A stretch of 64,000 bases of DNA from NCBI GenBank assembly GCA_916613615.1, contig OU744724.1, positions 25,902,171 to 25,966,170 of the forward strand, in the 5' to 3' direction. This document shows, in pieces, positions 61,928 to 64,000 of this stretch. This DNA is from Steromphala cineraria (lineage: Eukaryota > Mollusca > Gastropoda > Trochida > Trochidae). Numbering within the stretch: position 1 is the first letter of the stretch; every line of letters starts with the position of its first letter. Below the pieces are notes generated by a model. The model did no database searches, had not been told where the DNA came from, and was given only the letters and a program-made list of their open reading frames with translations. The translations under genes were made by a program, and so were the position numbers.

Positions 61928-63135
61928 GACTTGAATCATCTTCCTACGCAGAGCCTAAAAGGCCAGTTTCCAAACTGTCATTTTCAAAGATTTTCCAAAT
62001 ATATCCTTGAAAGTTGCATCAGCAGTATTTGACAGTAAAATAGCTCCCATATTATTATACGGTAGTGAAATCTGGGGTCATTCATACCGTACTCATATTG
62101 AGAAAATCCATTGTTTCTTTTTCAAACGTTTCCTTTGTGTTAATAAAACTATTTCGTCCAATGCTATACTTGGTGAAATTGGAAGAACATATCTATGTGT
62201 TAAATTTTTCAGCAGATGTATAACATATTGGTGCAGAATATTACATATGGATGATCATCGTCTTCCGAAAGCATGTTATGATATGTTAAAGCAACAAGAT
62301 GATCATGGCAGCTGCAGTTGGGTCACCCATGTACGCTTGCTTCTGTTTCGTACTGGATTCTCATATGCATGGATTACACAAGACTGTGGTAATATTGATG
62401 TATTTGTTAATGAATTTAAACAAAGATGTAAAGATATTGAACTTCAGAATTGGCATTCTAGAATAACATCCTCATCTTTTCTTAAATATTATGGAGAAAT
62501 TAAATCTGCCCTGGATCCTGAGAAATACATTTTAGCACTGAATACTGATAAAGATCTTATTCGTATTTTATGCAAATTTCGCTGTCTGAGTCATAAGTTG
62601 AACATTCAACAACAAAGTTATAATATTGATACACAAATGAGTAAACTCTTATGTGACAAATGTGATTATAATGTTACACAAGATGAATTTCATTTTCTAC
62701 TTGTGTGTCCTTTCTATTCTGTACATAGACAATTGTATATACCCAGTTATTATCATACCTTCCCATCCGAATTAAAATTCAAACAACTTCTAACAACAAC
62801 AAATGTACATTTATTGAAATCTGTTGCAATATTTCTTAAACGCAACCTGCCTGTGTAAATACAAATTTTGTAATAACACTTGATGATATCCTGTCCATAC
62901 GCAAACTATTATTTATTGATTGTACTCTTGGCCATGAGGCCTTCAATACTGAATAAACTTCTTCTTCTTCTTCTTCTTTTATGCCTTGCTGCAGAGACTC
63001 TACTTTTCTGTGCTGCTATAGTGCCCCTACAGACTAGAGAGCAAGCACAGAAAACTCAAGGCTATGCAGCAAGGCATAAAACTGACAGTTTGGAAACTGA
63101 CCTTTTAGGCTCTGCGTAGGAAGATGGACTTGAAT
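61928..63135 (+). mobile_element. Inverted-repeat transposon (MULE-like?) with 9-bp target duplication, carrying LINE sequence
   Basis: The element 61937-63126 (1,190 bp) has 44-bp terminal inverted repeats with one visible mismatch (start CATCTTCCTACGCAGAGCCT). GACTTGAAT flanks it at 61928-61936 and 63127-63135. A 9-bp duplication with TIRs of this length suits Mutator-like elements (known range 8-11 bp). No transposase is present; instead it holds the 3' part of a LINE. A second inner palindrome (TTTTATGCCTTGCTGCA, 62979 and complement to 63082) sits next to the right end. Confidence 0.7.
62007..62978 (+). pseudogene. 5'-truncated non-L1 LINE fragment inside the inverted-repeat element
   Basis: An open frame of 283 residues (62007-62858) lacking endonuclease and the YxDD region. 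It begins at the thumb-like segment PILLYGSEIWGHSYRTHIEK, continues AILGEIGRTYLCVKFFSR, and has a C-terminal Cys/His segment (LCDKCDYNVTQDEFHFLLVC). These are typical of CR1/RTE-like ORF2 3' ends. The 3' UTR ends GAATAAAC followed by (CTT)n at about 62949-62976, a microsatellite tail seen in such LINEs. A dead fragment, but its frame is unbroken. Confidence 0.7.
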
Positions 63136-63296
63136 AAGAGCCTTCTGTTGCAACCAAGTTTCAAGTTGTTGCCAGATTTCGTTTACTGACTTACATTACC
63201 AAATAAATGGACGAGTGTCTCGATCTCTTCCGAGCAGAAACTACAATTTCGACTGTCAACATTTGTACAGAATACTGTTTGTGGGAAGTATGTGAT

Positions 63297-63403
63297 GTAG
63301 TATCCACATGAACCCGATATCGTACATAAGATGTAGGTAAAACGTGGGTACCAACGTTTTACCTACATTTTATTTACGATATCGGGTTCCTTTGGTAGTA
63401 TCC
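63297..63403. mobile_element. 89-bp hairpin element with 9-bp target duplication
   Basis: GTAGTATCC occurs at 63297-63305 and 63395-63403. Between them lies an almost perfect palindrome (63311-63388): arms of about 36 bp, beginning GAACCCGATATCGTA, with two mismatches around a short centre. Too small for coding. It interrupts the L1 remnant's reading. Confidence 0.75.
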
Positions 63404-64000
63404 TATATTGAAATAAATTGTAATCTAGTGTCTTTTGTGCATCTGAAAGGGACCATGGTGTATTTTGCCAGTCATTAATTGGGGTTTCATTAAATATGTT
63501 TGGTCCAATTTCGTGCAATGTATATTTGTAGTGATATGTGTGATGAGTATGTTGTAAAAACTACATAAGGAATTTGGGTGGGGTCACATTCCTGCACCCC
63601 TCCTGGTTCCACCAATGTCTATTTATCAATTTAAATTGCATTCAATTTTTTCGTTCTTTTGATCAAAGATTTATAGAGTTATTGCTGATGTACCTCCTTT
63701 TCGTTAATTGTTTTAGTTTCAAATTTACATATTGGGATAATTAAAGTTAAAACCCTTCAAAACTTCAAGTATGCTTTTGAAAATGAGAGAATATTTTTAA
63801 ACAAGCAAAACACTATTTCTTTTGAGGTAAATAAAATTTCCAATAGAACAATATTGGACTTTTAGACAAAGAACATTTTTCAATAAAAAATATATTTGGA
63901 AATTGAATGTTTGCCTTCCGTTACTTTAGCACAAGATTTACCTTTTTTCTGGGTTTCATTGGTCTCTGATGCCATTGTCAAATTCAAGTTGAAACTTGAT

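Larger units (their letters stand above)
61730..63560 (-). pseudogene. L1 ORF2 C-terminal remnant, split by two later insertions
   Basis: On the minus strand the parts 63404-63560, 63136-63296 and 61730-61936 form one degraded ORF2 C-terminus. Recognisable peptides are NIFNETPINDWQNTPW and YRIL before the first break, CSFCSEEIETLVHLF in the middle, and DPLKIILIIMKYLIFK after the second. The order matches ORF2 of L1 elements (compare residues 1100-1240 of the intact copy). Stops and frameshifts are present. The gaps are exactly the inverted-repeat elements listed separately. Confidence 0.6.

Overview
The window is a piece of an AT-rich animal genome with long introns, GT-AG splice sites, spliced multi-exon genes and many transposons. 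An L1/Tx1-type LINE with long intact frames, several miniature inverted-repeat elements and a Helitron-like repeat suggest a marine lophotrochozoan, most likely a bivalve mollusc. The species assignment is inference.

Layout. The + strand at 963-4324 carries the last three coding exons of a polypeptide N-acetylgalactosaminyltransferase (its ricin-type lectin domain). About 6 kb of convergent intergenic DNA follows. The - strand from 58541 down to 10270 encodes a complete soluble, bicarbonate-type adenylyl cyclase (ADCY10-like). I resolved 30 coding exons whose phases all join, giving 5,049 nt and 1,682 residues plus a stop. Its order is cyclase C1 (exons 1-4), a Ser-rich linker (5-7), cyclase C2 (8-11), a P-loop NTPase module (12-16) and a long helical C-terminal region (17-30). 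A single-exon XK-related (XKR) membrane protein gene lies on the opposite strand at 34634-36763, inside the 12.9 kb intron 9 of the cyclase gene. An apparently full-length LINE with two intact frames, a 39-base poly(A) tail and a target-site duplication sits in intron 8.

The region 58550-64000, upstream of the cyclase start, is almost entirely mobile-element debris. It holds a broken Tc1/mariner element, a palindromic MITE, and a minus-strand L1 remnant interrupted by two inverted-repeat elements. Each of those two is flanked by its own 9-bp target duplication.

The most striking pattern is that three minisatellites in the cyclase gene are amplified copies of its own exon-intron junctions: the exon 2 donor (37-bp period), the exon 8 acceptor (79-bp period) and the exon 29 donor (47-bp period). 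Intron 9 also holds a 36-bp tandem array with ten perfect palindromic CRE octamers (TGACGTCA), inside a gene whose product makes cAMP. Exon 6 is a phase-symmetric cassette that encodes two RRxS protein kinase A consensus sites between the cyclase domains. These are sequence observations; their regulatory meaning is inferred.
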